Shown here piece by piece: positions 19,068 to 28,901 of a stretch of DNA of 64,000 bases. The notes beneath the pieces were generated by a model. It saw nothing but the letters and a program-made list of their open reading frames with translations, was not told the origin of the DNA and made no database searches. The stretch's first letter is position 1. Every line of letters begins with the position of its first letter. The stretch comes from an uncultured Cyclobacteriaceae bacterium (GTDB lineage: Bacteria; Bacteroidota; Bacteroidia; Cytophagales; Cyclobacteriaceae). Position numbers and translations under genes: made by a program. The DNA is taken from positions 113,161-177,160 of the forward strand of contig CANLOE010000002.1 in assembly GCA_947492745.1 (NCBI GenBank). The letters run 5' to 3'.

Positions 19068-19111
19068 ATGACCCGCGAAATCTTATACGACATGTGAAAC
19101 CCAAATTTGTA
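19068..19111 (-). repeat. Family A end fragment abutting the IS630 remnant
   Basis: GACCCGCGAAATCTTATACG to CCAAATTTGTA is the terminal 44 bases of a family A copy, followed by TAA. The rest of that copy is absent, replaced by the IS630 remnant, so one element inserted into or recombined with the other. Confidence 0.75.
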
Positions 19112-19159
19112 TAACACGTGAATTGGAGACCATGGGCTAGACCCGATCACTTTTTCTTC

Positions 19160-22100
19160 CTACTCACGGGCATCTACCGTTTCCACGTTGTCGGTATATA
19201 CTTTATCGATCAGTAGGCGTTTCGGGTCAATGGCCACCTTTGCCGGTATGGAATCTACTTCGAAGGTAAAACTCATCTCGTTTCTATCGATTTTCACACG
19301 CTTTTCGTAAAACAATCTTTTCTCCCCTTTATCCGCAAATATGCCGATGTCCATCCAATCGTCCAGAGGTACGGTTCTTTCATTTCCGATAGTATCTGCT
19401 TTTATTTTGGTAGCACTGATATCCATGGTCACTTCATAACGTCCATTGTCCAAAGCTTTATAAGAGGCTTCTTTTACCCGGTTGTCATATAGGGTAATCT
19501 CTTTGAACCAGTCCTTGATCAGGTAATGTAGCGAGTCAGGTACTTCGGGTTCCAAATAACCCAAGAAATCGAGCGTAGTGGGGTACGGTGGTGACTTATA
19601 GCGATAGGCCTCTAAGAAATTACGTAGGGCGGTATTCACTTTGTCCTCCCCGATATAGTCCTGTAGTGCATAAAGTACCAGACTTCCTTTTCCATAATGG
19701 ATATATCCTTGGTTCTCGACCTTGTACAGAGGTAGTTCTTTCTTGACTTCGTTGCTTCTACCACGCAGGTACCTATCATGGTTGTACTTCAGAAACTCCC
19801 TCATCTTCATGGGGTCCTGCGCAGCCTTTTTCATCACCATCAAGGAGGAGTATTCGGAGAAGCTCTCACTGAGCATGGTCCCTCCTTGCATCTTTGCGCC
19901 GATAACCTGATGCGCCCACCACTGATGCGCCATTTCATGAGCAATCACCGCATCAATGACGTTATTGCCTTCTTCATCTTCCAGATTGATGATAAAACCG
20001 AAAGATTCCGAATAGGGCATGGTCCCTGGGAAAGCTTGGGCAAAGGTAGCATATCGAGGAAACTCAATGATGCGGGCCTGTTTATGATAATAAGGACCAA
20101 AGTTTTGGGTATAATAGTCCAATGATCTTTCTACGGCAGACAGCATTTTGTCGATATTGTAATCGTGTTTTTTATCATAATATACCTCTATGGTGACATC
20201 ATTCCATTTTGCGCGTTTTACTTCGTATGCTGCCGACATAAAGGAGTAAAAATTCAAAGAAGCATGATCGACGCTATATTTATAGTATCTTCTACCTTCT
20301 TCCTCCCACTCCTTTACCAAAGTACCCGGAGCTATGGCGATTTGGTCCCTGGAAGTAGAGATGGTTGTCGTTACGGGTATATAATCAGAGCTTCGATCGG
20401 TCAGATAATTGCCCATGCAATTTTCCTTGCAGGAGGCTTCTAAAGGGGGCATTCTGTTTTTCTTGGGCAGGTCGTATTTTTTCCTTTTGTTCTTCTCGGA
20501 TAACTCTCTCGCCTCACTATAGCCCAAACTCGGTACAATATTAAAATTGTTAAAGAAAGAACCGTTGGCTACTATGGCCGTTCCTCCACGCTCATTTTCG
20601 AAGCCCTTGGGCTTATAGTGCGCTGTTAAGTTCGCTCTAACCTCTTCTCCCGGCACCATAGTGGACCCTAAAGCGTAAACCTTGAACCCTAAGTCTTTAT
20701 CATAGGAAGTCAACGTAGCGCCCGTTATATCGATTTCCTGATTCCAATCTTTCGTGACGGTGAAATATAATGAATCGATATTTTTGTCGCTTTCATTTTT
20801 CAATACCATAACAGCCGATACCTTGGCCTCGCGATTTTCCGGATAAATGGCGATATCGTAGTCTACCGACTTGATTTTAGGCAGGGGTGCTTTCTTGTAT
20901 TTTTTGTATTTCTTCTCATATTGCGCTGCCCGCTCATCGAACGTATCAGAGCTGACGATGGTATTGAGTATATTTGTATTATAGTAAATGAACCCTGCTG
21001 TACCTACCCAGAGCAGCAATACTATCAAAGTAGCCAATCTATATTTGGAAAGTAGTTTTTTAGCTACTGAGAATCGAGAAGCCATTCCTTGGATAGCCCC
21101 ACGGCTCCAGAAAGCACCGGCCAGCAAGAGACAGAGCAACGAAAACAGCAGCCAGTAGATCTGAAACCATAGCGCTCCGGCTTTTCCGGGACCGAAGCCA
21201 TTCATATCCGAATAGCTCAAATCAGGAGTTCCCGCGATTTTCAGCAGGTTACTGTCCCAGTCCAATATTTCAAATAAAATATCCTGTGCAAAGAGAAGTG
21301 CAATACAGACAAAGTATCCTAGGTAACGCTGATTGACAATGACCTGTATGAAAACCATCAGACCTACGATGGTAACATAAGAAGGCAGTTCGATCAAAAA
21401 CAAATCGATGAGATACAGATCGACTTCTATACGTTGAAAGCCGTTGAATAACTGGAACATAATCCCAACAGCGATAAGTGATAGGTGCAATATCAGCGCA
21501 GTCACGATCAGTGAAGAAGATTTGGCCAATAAGGATACCACAGAAAAATGCGGACTGGCATCGATGACCTCATGGATTTTATGGACTCGGTCTCGCCAGA
21601 CCAGCTCACCGCTGAAAAAAACGATGACAATGATATTGAAAAGGCCGGCGTTGCTTCCTATAAAATCCAGCACTTTATAAGTCAAAGGATAGGATTTCAG
21701 ACCGAAGTATTCGAAACCACCATTGAGATTGGTCAGCAGTAGTATGATTCCAAATAGAAAAATGATTTTGAACACATTGTTTTTGACAATGCTCAATAAG
21801 TTAATGGAAAAAAAACTCTTAAAATGGAGCCAATTGGTCTTACCTCCATAACTCAGGTTTACTAATGGGGTTTTATGATGGGGTACTCCTGCCCTGCCTT
21901 CTATCTTATCGATTTTCTCATCATGTTTTTCCTGTTTTACTTTTTTACTTTTCTCTTTGAACGAAAAAGTAATATAGGAGAAAAGCAATACCGCTATACC
22001 AAAGGCAAACCATATAAGACGGTTAATCAATAACAAGCCGGAGAAACCCAATACCAGTGTATTCTTATCGACCTGTGTATAGTATTTGGTCTGAAGAAAG

Positions 22101-22759
22101 TAAGTCCTAATACCAAAGATATCGGTCACTGCGCTGACAAATTCATTGTCGATATCCGATAAGAGTGTCCCTGAGATAATATAAGTGACAATGATCAGCA
22201 GTGCTCCTACAAAAGAAAAGACCGTACTCTTCCAATAACTGGCCAAGGCAAATATGACTGTTCCCGACACGAACATATTGGGTAGAACGAACAGGAAGTA
22301 GCTACTGACAAAAGCACTCCAGTAGATAGGCCCCATCCTATCTGCATCGATCCAGCCCGCAGCAGGTCCTAAAACACTTCCTATCACTATGCCGATAAAT
22401 ACTCCCAATAGTGGTATCGTAGCCAGAAGGAGTGCCCCTAAAAAGCGTCCAAAGAAAAAGGAACTCTTTTTCAAAGGTGTACTGAAGAGTATTTCCGTAA
22501 AACCATTGTTATGGTCCCGCAAAGCTGCATTGTTGAAAAAAGCAGTCGCTATCAGTAACCCAAAAAGGGTTAGGATGACCGTAAACTGACTGATGACAAA
22601 TGGAGCATTTTTATGGATATTCCCTACACTGCCTCCAATGATCACCGAATCACTGACCGTGGCGGCACAGGTTAAAAATGCGATTAGGCCCAGAAAGATA
22701 TAGACCATGGGCTGCTGGAGGGAGTATTTTATTTCTGTAATGAAAAGGTGCTTGAACAT
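19160..22759 (-). CDS. ABC-2 type permease fused to M1-family aminopeptidase domain
   Basis: A 1199-residue inner-membrane protein. The N-terminal half carries ABC-2 permease-like bundles of hydrophobic helices (about 15-265 and 330-575) and a further helix near 590. The C-terminal half (about 620-1190) is an M1 gluzincin: VIAHEMAHQWWAH (HExxH, about 938-948) followed by SESFSEYSSL with the third zinc ligand Glu, and the substrate motif GTMPYSESFG. The ATPase gene lies upstream on the same strand, with a family A element in the 344-base gap. Such fusions occur in Bacteroidota; the natural substrate is unknown. The peptidase domain probably faces the periplasm. Confidence 0.92.
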   Translation of the reverse strand: MFKHLFITEIKYSLQQPMVYIFLGLIAFLTCAATVSDSVIIGGSVGNIHKNAPFVISQFTVILTLFGLLIATAFFNNAALRDHNNGFTEILFSTPLKKSSFFFGRFLGALLLATIPLLGVFIGIVIGSVLGPAAGWIDADRMGPIYWSAFVSSYFLFVLPNMFVSGTVIFALASYWKSTVFSFVGALLIIVTYIISGTLLSDIDNEFVSAVTDIFGIRTYFLQTKYYTQVDKNTLVLGFSGLLLINRLIWFAFGIAVLLFSYITFSFKEKSKKVKQEKHDEKIDKIEGRAGVPHHKTPLVNLSYGGKTNWLHFKSFFSINLLSIVKNNVFKIIFLFGIILLLTNLNGGFEYFGLKSYPLTYKVLDFIGSNAGLFNIIVIVFFSGELVWRDRVHKIHEVIDASPHFSVVSLLAKSSSLIVTALILHLSLIAVGIMFQLFNGFQRIEVDLYLIDLFLIELPSYVTIVGLMVFIQVIVNQRYLGYFVCIALLFAQDILFEILDWDSNLLKIAGTPDLSYSDMNGFGPGKAGALWFQIYWLLFSLLCLLLAGAFWSRGAIQGMASRFSVAKKLLSKYRLATLIVLLLWVGTAGFIYYNTNILNTIVSSDTFDERAAQYEKKYKKYKKAPLPKIKSVDYDIAIYPENREAKVSAVMVLKNESDKNIDSLYFTVTKDWNQEIDITGATLTSYDKDLGFKVYALGSTMVPGEEVRANLTAHYKPKGFENERGGTAIVANGSFFNNFNIVPSLGYSEARELSEKNKRKKYDLPKKNRMPPLEASCKENCMGNYLTDRSSDYIPVTTTISTSRDQIAIAPGTLVKEWEEEGRRYYKYSVDHASLNFYSFMSAAYEVKRAKWNDVTIEVYYDKKHDYNIDKMLSAVERSLDYYTQNFGPYYHKQARIIEFPRYATFAQAFPGTMPYSESFGFIINLEDEEGNNVIDAVIAHEMAHQWWAHQVIGAKMQGGTMLSESFSEYSSLMVMKKAAQDPMKMREFLKYNHDRYLRGRSNEVKKELPLYKVENQGYIHYGKGSLVLYALQDYIGEDKVNTALRNFLEAYRYKSPPYPTTLDFLGYLEPEVPDSLHYLIKDWFKEITLYDNRVKEASYKALDNGRYEVTMDISATKIKADTIGNERTVPLDDWMDIGIFADKGEKRLFYEKRVKIDRNEMSFTFEVDSIPAKVAIDPKRLLIDKVYTDNVETVDARE

Positions 22760-22931
22760 AAGTAATGAGTTACTGGGTGTCTATAATCAAGAAAGAGCAA
22801 AATGAGACGGGCAGATAGCATAAGCATAACTACATGACCTCAGGGTGCCATTTCATCAGTATTTTCAACGATGGGTATCGTTTCCAAAAAGAACTTGATC
22901 TTGTCCTTAAGTCAATGGCATTTAGATATAA

Positions 22932-23090
22932 TACAAACTTAGCTTTCAACTATCGCATATCTTCCTGTTCATTTTGCTTCACTCTGCGTTGACAATCCTC
23001 GGGATAGCGCTGCTATTCCTGCGGTTCTCGCCTTGATTGAAACAAAATGACCCGCGGAATCTTATACGACATTTAAAACCTAAATTTGTA
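22932..23090 (-). mobile_element. Family A MITE, copy A4, between two ABC transporter genes
   Basis: A 159-bp unit TACAAACTTAGC to TAAATTTGTA flanked by TAA on both sides. It ends 13 bases from the stop codon of the ATPase gene, in the gap before the permease gene, so it lies inside a probable two-gene transcript. Confidence 0.9.
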
Positions 23091-23103
23091 TAATTCGGTG
23101 TTT

Positions 23104-23973
23104 TTAACGATTGATTTTGGAGAAGAAAACATCCTCTAGATTGGGAGGAGTATTCTGAAAACCCTCTCCCGGTTCTTCTTCGCTAAAAACCCGAATCAGG
23201 GGTTGCCCGCCGACCATCTTATTCGAAATCACATCATAGGTAGCTTGGTATTGTGAAAGTTCGGCCCGGCTTACCACACGTTGGTATATCTTACCTTCCA
23301 ATTCGGCTATCGCTACATTGGGAGCTCCATGATAGACCATTTGGCCCTGGTTCATCACTGCCATTTGCGTACATAGTTCGCGCACATCGTCCACGATGTG
23401 CGTGGACAGTATGACAATAACCTCCTCTCCCACTTCTGCCAAAAGGTTATAGAAACGATTGCGCTCTCCTGGGTCAAGTCCTGCGGTCGGCTCATCAACG
23501 ATAATCAGTTTTGGCTGCCCTATCAGTGCCTGGGCGATGCCAATACGCTGCTTCATACCTCCGGAGAAACTTTTGACACTTTTGTTTCTCTTCTCGGATA
23601 GATTGACCTTTTCCAATAAATGCTCCACTAATGCTCTGCGCTCCGATTTGTCCGAAACCCCCTTGAGTACTGCTAAGTGATGGAGCAATTGCTCAGCCGT
23701 TATCTTTGGATACACTCCAAACTCCTGAGGTAAATATCCCAGTACTTTACGCAGTTCTTCCGGCCGGTTCAACACATCTATATCGTCAAGAAAGATACTA
23801 CCGCCATCGGCTTCCTGTAAAGTAGAAATAGTCCGCATCAGGGATGATTTACCCGCGCCATTGGGTCCTAGCAGGCCGAATAGACCATTGTTGATTTCCA
23901 GATTGACATCATCTAAGGCCCTTACACCATTGGGGTACGTTTTTGATAAATTACTGATTTTCAGAACACTCAT
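23104..23973 (-). CDS. ABC transporter ATP-binding protein
   Basis: A 289-residue ABC ATPase partner of the permease/peptidase downstream. Walker A is GPNGAGKSS (about 36-44), the Q-loop lies in LGYLPQEFGVYP, the signature is SFSGGMKQRIG (about 136), Walker B is LIIVDEPTAGLD (about 157-168), and the switch His is in ILSTHIVDDV. A C-terminal tail of about 70 residues after the nucleotide-binding domain ends in LEDVFF, common in ABC-2 export ATPases. It powers the fused permease, probably exporting a lipid, peptide or drug-like compound; the substrate is not readable. A family A MITE lies between the two genes. Confidence 0.93.
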   Translation of the reverse strand: MSVLKISNLSKTYPNGVRALDDVNLEINNGLFGLLGPNGAGKSSLMRTISTLQEADGGSIFLDDIDVLNRPEELRKVLGYLPQEFGVYPKITAEQLLHHLAVLKGVSDKSERRALVEHLLEKVNLSEKRNKSVKSFSGGMKQRIGIAQALIGQPKLIIVDEPTAGLDPGERNRFYNLLAEVGEEVIVILSTHIVDDVRELCTQMAVMNQGQMVYHGAPNVAIAELEGKIYQRVVSRAELSQYQATYDVISNKMVGGQPLIRVFSEEEPGEGFQNTPPNLEDVFFSKINR

Positions 23974-24489
23974 AGGATTGTCGTTGTTATGATTTTAAAA
24001 GTGAGAATAGAAAATATCACCGAATATGGCCCGATAATAACCGTTCATTCGTATGAATAAAGTGGTTTATTTGATAGAAAGACGTTAGAAAGAATGTTTT
24101 CATGGAGTTCTTTTGACGAACGGCTCCAGTACTTTGAGGGCGGTTATATAACCATTTTACGTATAGATACTTATGAAAAACACTCATTGGTTTCCCGACC
24201 GTAATGAACGGTAAGATACATTTTCGAGAGCTTATCCATAAGATTATCGGAAATATATTTGTGCTGATTTCCAAGAACTGAATTTATTAGCTAAATGGTA
24301 CCGTAAAAGACAGTTGTATTGTTTACTTGATTTGCAAAAAACAATGCACTAAAAGATGACGTAAAGCAATGAGTATGAAAAAGAATCTGAGCATTCCTTT
24401 TGCTCCTCAAAAGACAGGTACTTTTACGAGAGAAATAAGTATGATGTAGAAAGTAAGTTTCATGATGAATGTTATTCCTACGACGATTA
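23974..24489. other. Gene-free gap upstream of the ABC genes
   Basis: A+T-rich; contains the likely promoter region for the ATPase gene. No supported reading frame and no recognised repeat before the E element at 24490. Confidence 0.3.
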
Positions 24490-24873
24490 AGAGACTGTTT
24501 TGAAGATATTATAGTTGAAATTTGTTATCACTTATTTTGGATAGGACCGAGCGTTAAAATAATGCCCCGAGGGCATTATCAATGAAGGGGCCGGTCTGCC
24601 GCGTGAGCCATTGACAAAGATGGCATGTCGCGCTAGCTAGCGGAAATTTCAACGAAATCAAGAAGTACATAAGAAAGAAAAAGATACATTTTAACCCAAA
24701 ATAATCGATAGAAATCGTGATGAGCGTATAAATAGCAAAATACCGGCCATTTGGATTCGTTCGGCATAGCACTGCTATGGTGAATGAAGACAGGTGGGCA
24801 AAGCTTCCGGTAGGAAGCTATTTATGCGCGGAATAGTTTCTCTATTGATCATTTTGGGTTAAAAACAGTCTCT
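24490..24873 (+). mobile_element. Family E MITE interrupted by a D element
   Basis: Inverted ends AGAGACTGTTTT and AAAACAGTCTCT bound the unit. It carries the hairpin AATAATGCCC-CGA-GGGCATTAT and gctagctagcgg. A family D element (24696-24858) is inserted near its right end. Without D the element is about 217 bp. Confidence 0.78.
24696..24858 (-). mobile_element. Family D MITE, copy D3, nested in E
   Basis: A 163-bp unit CCCAAAATAATCG to ATCATTTTGGG. Flanks TTTAA and TTAAA are a near duplication. The central hairpin is CATAGCACTGCTATG. Confidence 0.85.
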
Positions 24874-25006
24874 AATAATCAATGCCGACCAAATGAAAAT
24901 AAAAGATATACTTCAAAACAGTCTTCTCCTATGCAGAGAACCACGTGTGTTTCATACAATACTATACCTGAAAACAAATTGAGGGGAGTAGATTGATTTC
25001 ATTCAA

Positions 25007-25134
25007 CCCGGATCATGCATTAGCCCTTCTATTATGGTATTAAATATCTGTAAATCAGCAAAGTGAATCCGATAAACCTCCCTGATGTATTGCTTTTTAA
25101 ACCCTCATAACTAAGCCCTAATACATAATCCGGG
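25007..25134 (+). mobile_element. Family C variant, shortened copy
   Basis: CCCGGATCATGCATTAG to ATAATCCGGG, 128 bp, with flanks TTCAA and TTTAA. The central part including the hairpin is deleted relative to the 166-bp copy at 56254. The gap 25135-25370 up to the TPR gene shows no other feature. Confidence 0.78.
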
Positions 25135-25370
25135 TTTAAGGGATTCTGTCCTTACGGAACATCCAAACAAACGGTGTACGAAACGTTCTTTTCATAAGGG
25201 CTTTTCCCTCAGCTGATTTCCCAATTCATTTTCATTTGAGGATAACGCCGACCAGCACTATAGGCCTTCCTCGTTTTTTCTATCTTCTTCTTTCCGATGC
25301 CATGATTTTTCACTCTTCTGCTGATAGCAGCCGATAATTTTGCTTAATTTTACAAATAAAAACCGGTTCA

Positions 25371-26102
25371 ATGGAATCTTTTACTGCCCATTATCAATCT
25401 GGAAAGGACAAATGTTCTCAAGGGGAATTTCAATCAGCCATCGCTGATTTCAACCGAGCACTGGCCGTCAAGCCTCAAGAAGAAGGCCCATTGCATGATA
25501 GAGCCAAGGCCTATTCCCGGTTAGGTGAGTTTGAAAAGGCCTTAATTGATTATGATCGATTGGTACAGCTACAGCCACAAAAAGCCACCTATTTGAGTGA
25601 GCGGGCCGTAGTACGGTATCGCTGTGCTCAGTACGAGGCCGCCATAGAGGATTTGGACAATGCCGTGCTATTGGAACCGAATAAAAGTTTCCGGTATTCC
25701 AGCCGGGCCTATATCAAAGGAAACATGGGTGACCTTTCGGGCGCTATCGAGGACTACGAAAAAGCGATCACATTGGACCCGGAAGATGCTATAGCATATA
25801 ACAACAAAGGGCTACTAGAGGAAAAGCTGGGACAAGTAGAGCGGTCGAAGAATAGCTATGCGCTTGCCGATAAGCTGAATCCTGCTCAAAAACCTTCTAA
25901 AAAAGAATCTCTAGAGACTGAGGGGAAAAAGAATCTTCCGACTCCTCAGAAGGATAAAGTGAAACAGCCCATTCCGTCCCTATCCGAAAAATCACGCTTT
26001 AATGTCCGAAACTATCTCTGTACATTGAAAAACCTGGCTTCCTCTAAAGAAGAGCGTAGAGAATTTTATGACTTTATCAAAAAGAGGTTGAAAAAAGGTT
26101 GA
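25371..26102 (+). CDS. Tetratricopeptide repeat protein
   Basis: A 243-residue cytoplasmic protein-interaction scaffold. About four TPR units cover residues 1-155, with the canonical small/large residue spacing visible in FQSAIADFNRALAVKP, FEKALIDYDRLVQLQP, YEAAIEDLDNAVLLEP and LSGAIEDYEKAITLDPEDA. After residue 165 a Lys/Pro/Glu-rich linker leads to a basic tail (KSRFNVRNYLCTLKNLASS...KKRLKKG) that could bind nucleic acid or an acidic partner. No signal peptide is seen. The gene stands alone between repeat clusters; its partner is unknown. Confidence 0.88.
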   Translation: MESFTAHYQSGKDKCSQGEFQSAIADFNRALAVKPQEEGPLHDRAKAYSRLGEFEKALIDYDRLVQLQPQKATYLSERAVVRYRCAQYEAAIEDLDNAVLLEPNKSFRYSSRAYIKGNMGDLSGAIEDYEKAITLDPEDAIAYNNKGLLEEKLGQVERSKNSYALADKLNPAQKPSKKESLETEGKKNLPTPQKDKVKQPIPSLSEKSRFNVRNYLCTLKNLASSKEERREFYDFIKKRLKKG

Positions 26103-26247
26103 TTATGGTCTTTTGAGAAGATAAACTCTTTTTCGCACATGGTTCGCATTATGCACTAAAACTACCTAATAGGATACTAAACAATAGCCCTCCTATTACG
26201 AGCATTAATTACTTCAAAATCAGCCGTTTTACGCTACACAGGTTTTA

Positions 26248-26407
26248 TACAAATTTGGGTTTTAAATGTCGTATAAGATTCCGCGGGTCATTTTGGTTTC
26301 AATCAAGGCGATAACCGCAGGGATAGCAGCGCTATCGCGAGGATTGTCAACGCAGAGTGAGGCAAAATGAACAGGAAGATAGGCGATATTTAAAAGCTAA
26401 GTTTGTA
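26248..26407 (+). mobile_element. Family A MITE, copy A5
   Basis: A 160-bp unit flanked by TTA on both sides. The empty site (acaggTTTAcacc) can be read in the intact B copy at 37098-37272 as caggttttacacc, which confirms the insertion point. Confidence 0.92.
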
Positions 26408-26456
26408 TTACACCCTAATGATACAAAGGCCTCCTCACCTGAACCGCTGATTTTAT

Positions 26457-26620
26457 CCCAAAATGATCAATAGAGAACCTATTCCGCGCATAAATAGCTT
26501 CATACCGGAAGCTTTGCCCATCTGTCTTCATTCACCATAGCGGTGCTATGCCGAACGAATACAAATGGCTGATATTTTGCTATTTATACGCTCATCACGA
26601 TTTCTATCGATCAATTTGGG
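26457..26620 (+). mobile_element. Family D MITE, copy D2
   Basis: A 164-bp unit CCCAAAATGATC to GATCAATTTGGG with perfect 5-bp duplications TTTAT (26452-26456, 26621-26625). The empty site gattttattgcaat is present in the family B copy at 37098-37272. It contains caccatagcggtgctatgcc, identical to the centre of family C. Confidence 0.92.
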
Positions 26621-26855
26621 TTTATTGCAATTATGCTCTCTTAACGAAATCCCATTGATTCATTTGGGCTAAAAAAATAAATTCATTTTGTTGTTTTTCA
26701 GACATTTAGGTTCATCATAGGAGAGCCGGTAAATACTGAGGGTCTAAAATAGGAAGAGCTTTTTTGATGGACAATTCGGGTTCGGAAATATGCCATTTTG
26801 GGCTATAGACAAAGGTCTTCAAAAACAGTATATCTTTATGTCGTACTCGCTTCCT

Positions 26856-28895
26856 TTACTCTGTCATCGGAATTTTCTTGATGGGAAAGGCCATCAAAAA
26901 TTTAGCTCCCTGACCTTCCGTACTTTCACACCATACCCTTCCCATCATTTCTTCCGTGAATTTTTTGACTATAGAGAGTCCTATGCCTGTAGAACTTTCT
27001 CCACCTGTAGGGTGTGCACTGAGTTTCTTATATTTAATGAATAGATTGGGCAATTCATTTTTTTTAACACCGGGTCCTTGGTCCTTGACACAGAAAATCA
27101 TCTCTCCATCTTTCTTTTTCAGTTCAAGGAAAATCGCCTTATTGGGTAGAGAAAACTTGATAGCGTTTGATATCAGGTTACTGACTGCTTGACGAAAATA
27201 GGTTTCATCCAAAGCTACCTCGAACTTTTCATCCAATACTTTGAAGTTGATGGCAATTCCTTTTTTGGCGGCTCCTACTTGAAACTCTGAAACAGCTTTG
27301 TTGATAATATCCAGTATAGCCGTACCACTGAAAACTCCTAGCACCAGTTCTTTTCCTATTTCATGTACATTGAGTATTCTGTTGATCATGTCCGCAGAAT
27401 TTTGCGCCGAGTTCCTTATCATTTTCAGATACTTATTGGTATCTTCATCTATTCTTGGTTGAATAATATTGAGAATACCTATAATTTGATTGACAGGAGA
27501 CTTGAGGTCATGTGCGACTATATCGATAAGGTCGTTTTTTTCATGATTGATGGATACCAATTTTTGGTTTACCAGCTCCAGCTGTTGGTTTTTTCGAAGT
27601 ATTTCCTGGTTACCTTTTTCTATTTTAACGGCTTGATCGATGATTTCCCCTTGTTGAATTTCCAAAAGTTCACTTCTACGGACAGCTTTCATGTTAGCTC
27701 TCAGGATGAAAAATGCTGAAAGCGCCACTAAAAAAAGTAAAAATGCAATACTTATGACCAGTGTATTCTGTCGTTTGATCTTGCTGTCTTTTTTAAAGTG
27801 ATCCATTTTGAGGGCTTGGTTCTCATGGATTTTTTTTTCGGTTTCATATTCGATTTTCAGACGTGCTATCTGGTGGTTCTTACTTTCATTGAATAGGCTG
27901 TCCCGCAATTGAAGTTTTATCTTATGATATCTAAGTGCACTCTTAAAGTCTCCCTTCATTTCATACATTTTCACATAATGTTGTAGAATTTGCATCTCTC
28001 TATCCTTGGCGTTGATTTTTTTTGCCAGTCGTAGTGCGTTATTCAAGTAAAGTTCTGCTTTGTCGTAATTTCCCAGATGAGCCTGAACCAGTCCTATGTT
28101 ACCGGTAGAGGAAGTCAGTATCTGATAATCTTCAAGGTCTTCGCCTATGGTATTGGAAAGTTTCAGTTGAGCAATGGCCAGATCATATTCTTTTTGGAGG
28201 GTATGTATTTCTCCGATGGTATTCAGCATATACCCTCTTACTCGCTGATCACCGATTTCTTCTGCAATATCCAAACTATGGTATAGGTAGGTGAGCGCGT
28301 CTTCCAATTCGCCTTTTTTGATGTGAACTCTGCCCAAATTACTCATTGCTATACCATAAAGCCGCTCGTTGTGCAGTAATTTGGCATCGTCCATGGCCTG
28401 CTCGAAATAGCTGAGTGCATCTTCCAGATTATCTTGCTCATAATAAACGAGACCGATACAGTTCAGCGCCTCGGTTTTCTTATCGGTGTAATCATATTCC
28501 TCTATTATTTTCAGGGCTATCAGATAATGCTCAAGTGCTATATCATACTCACCTATTACCCAGTGGGCAATTCCCATCGATTTATGACTGTTGGAAAGGC
28601 CCAATTTATATCCAATGGAGTCCGATAACTCCACAGCCCTTTTTGCATAGACCATCGCTATTTTTGGTTCGGTGGAGTGATACTCATATACCAACATATT
28701 CAAAGCATCGACCTTTTGACTATCCGAGAGCGTTTCTTTCTCAAGCACTACTTTCAAGCTGTCGATTTTTGTATTTTGAGCAAAGGACTGTTGCGAATCT
28801 GCCAAGAAAAAAAACACAAGAATCATCGAGACTTGGTACAAGCTCATAATGACTTGGGTTGAAGTTATTGATATGGTTTTAAAATACTTGGTCAA
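26856..28895 (-). CDS. TPR-sensor histidine kinase
   Basis: A 679-residue membrane sensor kinase. An N-terminal signal/anchor ends near SQQSFAQ (about 40). TPR-like repeats fill about 45-340 in the periplasm, followed by a coiled region and one transmembrane helix (ISIAFLLFLVALSAFFIL, about 380-398). The kinase core has the H-box DIVAHDLKSPVNQ with phospho-acceptor His (about 460), the N-box QAVSNLISNAIKFS, a G1 box VKDQGPGVKKNEL and a G2 region STGIGLSIVKKF. No response-regulator gene is adjacent, so it is an orphan. A 119-residue frame ends 6 bases upstream on the same strand. It is expected to respond to an extracytoplasmic cue. Confidence 0.93.
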   Translation of the reverse strand: MTKYFKTISITSTQVIMSLYQVSMILVFFFLADSQQSFAQNTKIDSLKVVLEKETLSDSQKVDALNMLVYEYHSTEPKIAMVYAKRAVELSDSIGYKLGLSNSHKSMGIAHWVIGEYDIALEHYLIALKIIEEYDYTDKKTEALNCIGLVYYEQDNLEDALSYFEQAMDDAKLLHNERLYGIAMSNLGRVHIKKGELEDALTYLYHSLDIAEEIGDQRVRGYMLNTIGEIHTLQKEYDLAIAQLKLSNTIGEDLEDYQILTSSTGNIGLVQAHLGNYDKAELYLNNALRLAKKINAKDREMQILQHYVKMYEMKGDFKSALRYHKIKLQLRDSLFNESKNHQIARLKIEYETEKKIHENQALKMDHFKKDSKIKRQNTLVISIAFLLFLVALSAFFILRANMKAVRRSELLEIQQGEIIDQAVKIEKGNQEILRKNQQLELVNQKLVSINHEKNDLIDIVAHDLKSPVNQIIGILNIIQPRIDEDTNKYLKMIRNSAQNSADMINRILNVHEIGKELVLGVFSGTAILDIINKAVSEFQVGAAKKGIAINFKVLDEKFEVALDETYFRQAVSNLISNAIKFSLPNKAIFLELKKKDGEMIFCVKDQGPGVKKNELPNLFIKYKKLSAHPTGGESSTGIGLSIVKKFTEEMMGRVWCESTEGQGAKFLMAFPIKKIPMTE

Positions 28896-28901
28896 ATCTA
28901 T

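Larger units (their letters stand above)
26172..26668 (+). repeat. Family B element interrupted by A5 and D2, copy B3
   Basis: The left arm (caatagccctcctattacg...) is slightly degenerate at its very end; the right arm finishes ...ATTGATTCATTTGGG. A family A copy and a family D copy are both nested inside. Removing them restores a standard B unit. Confidence 0.75.
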
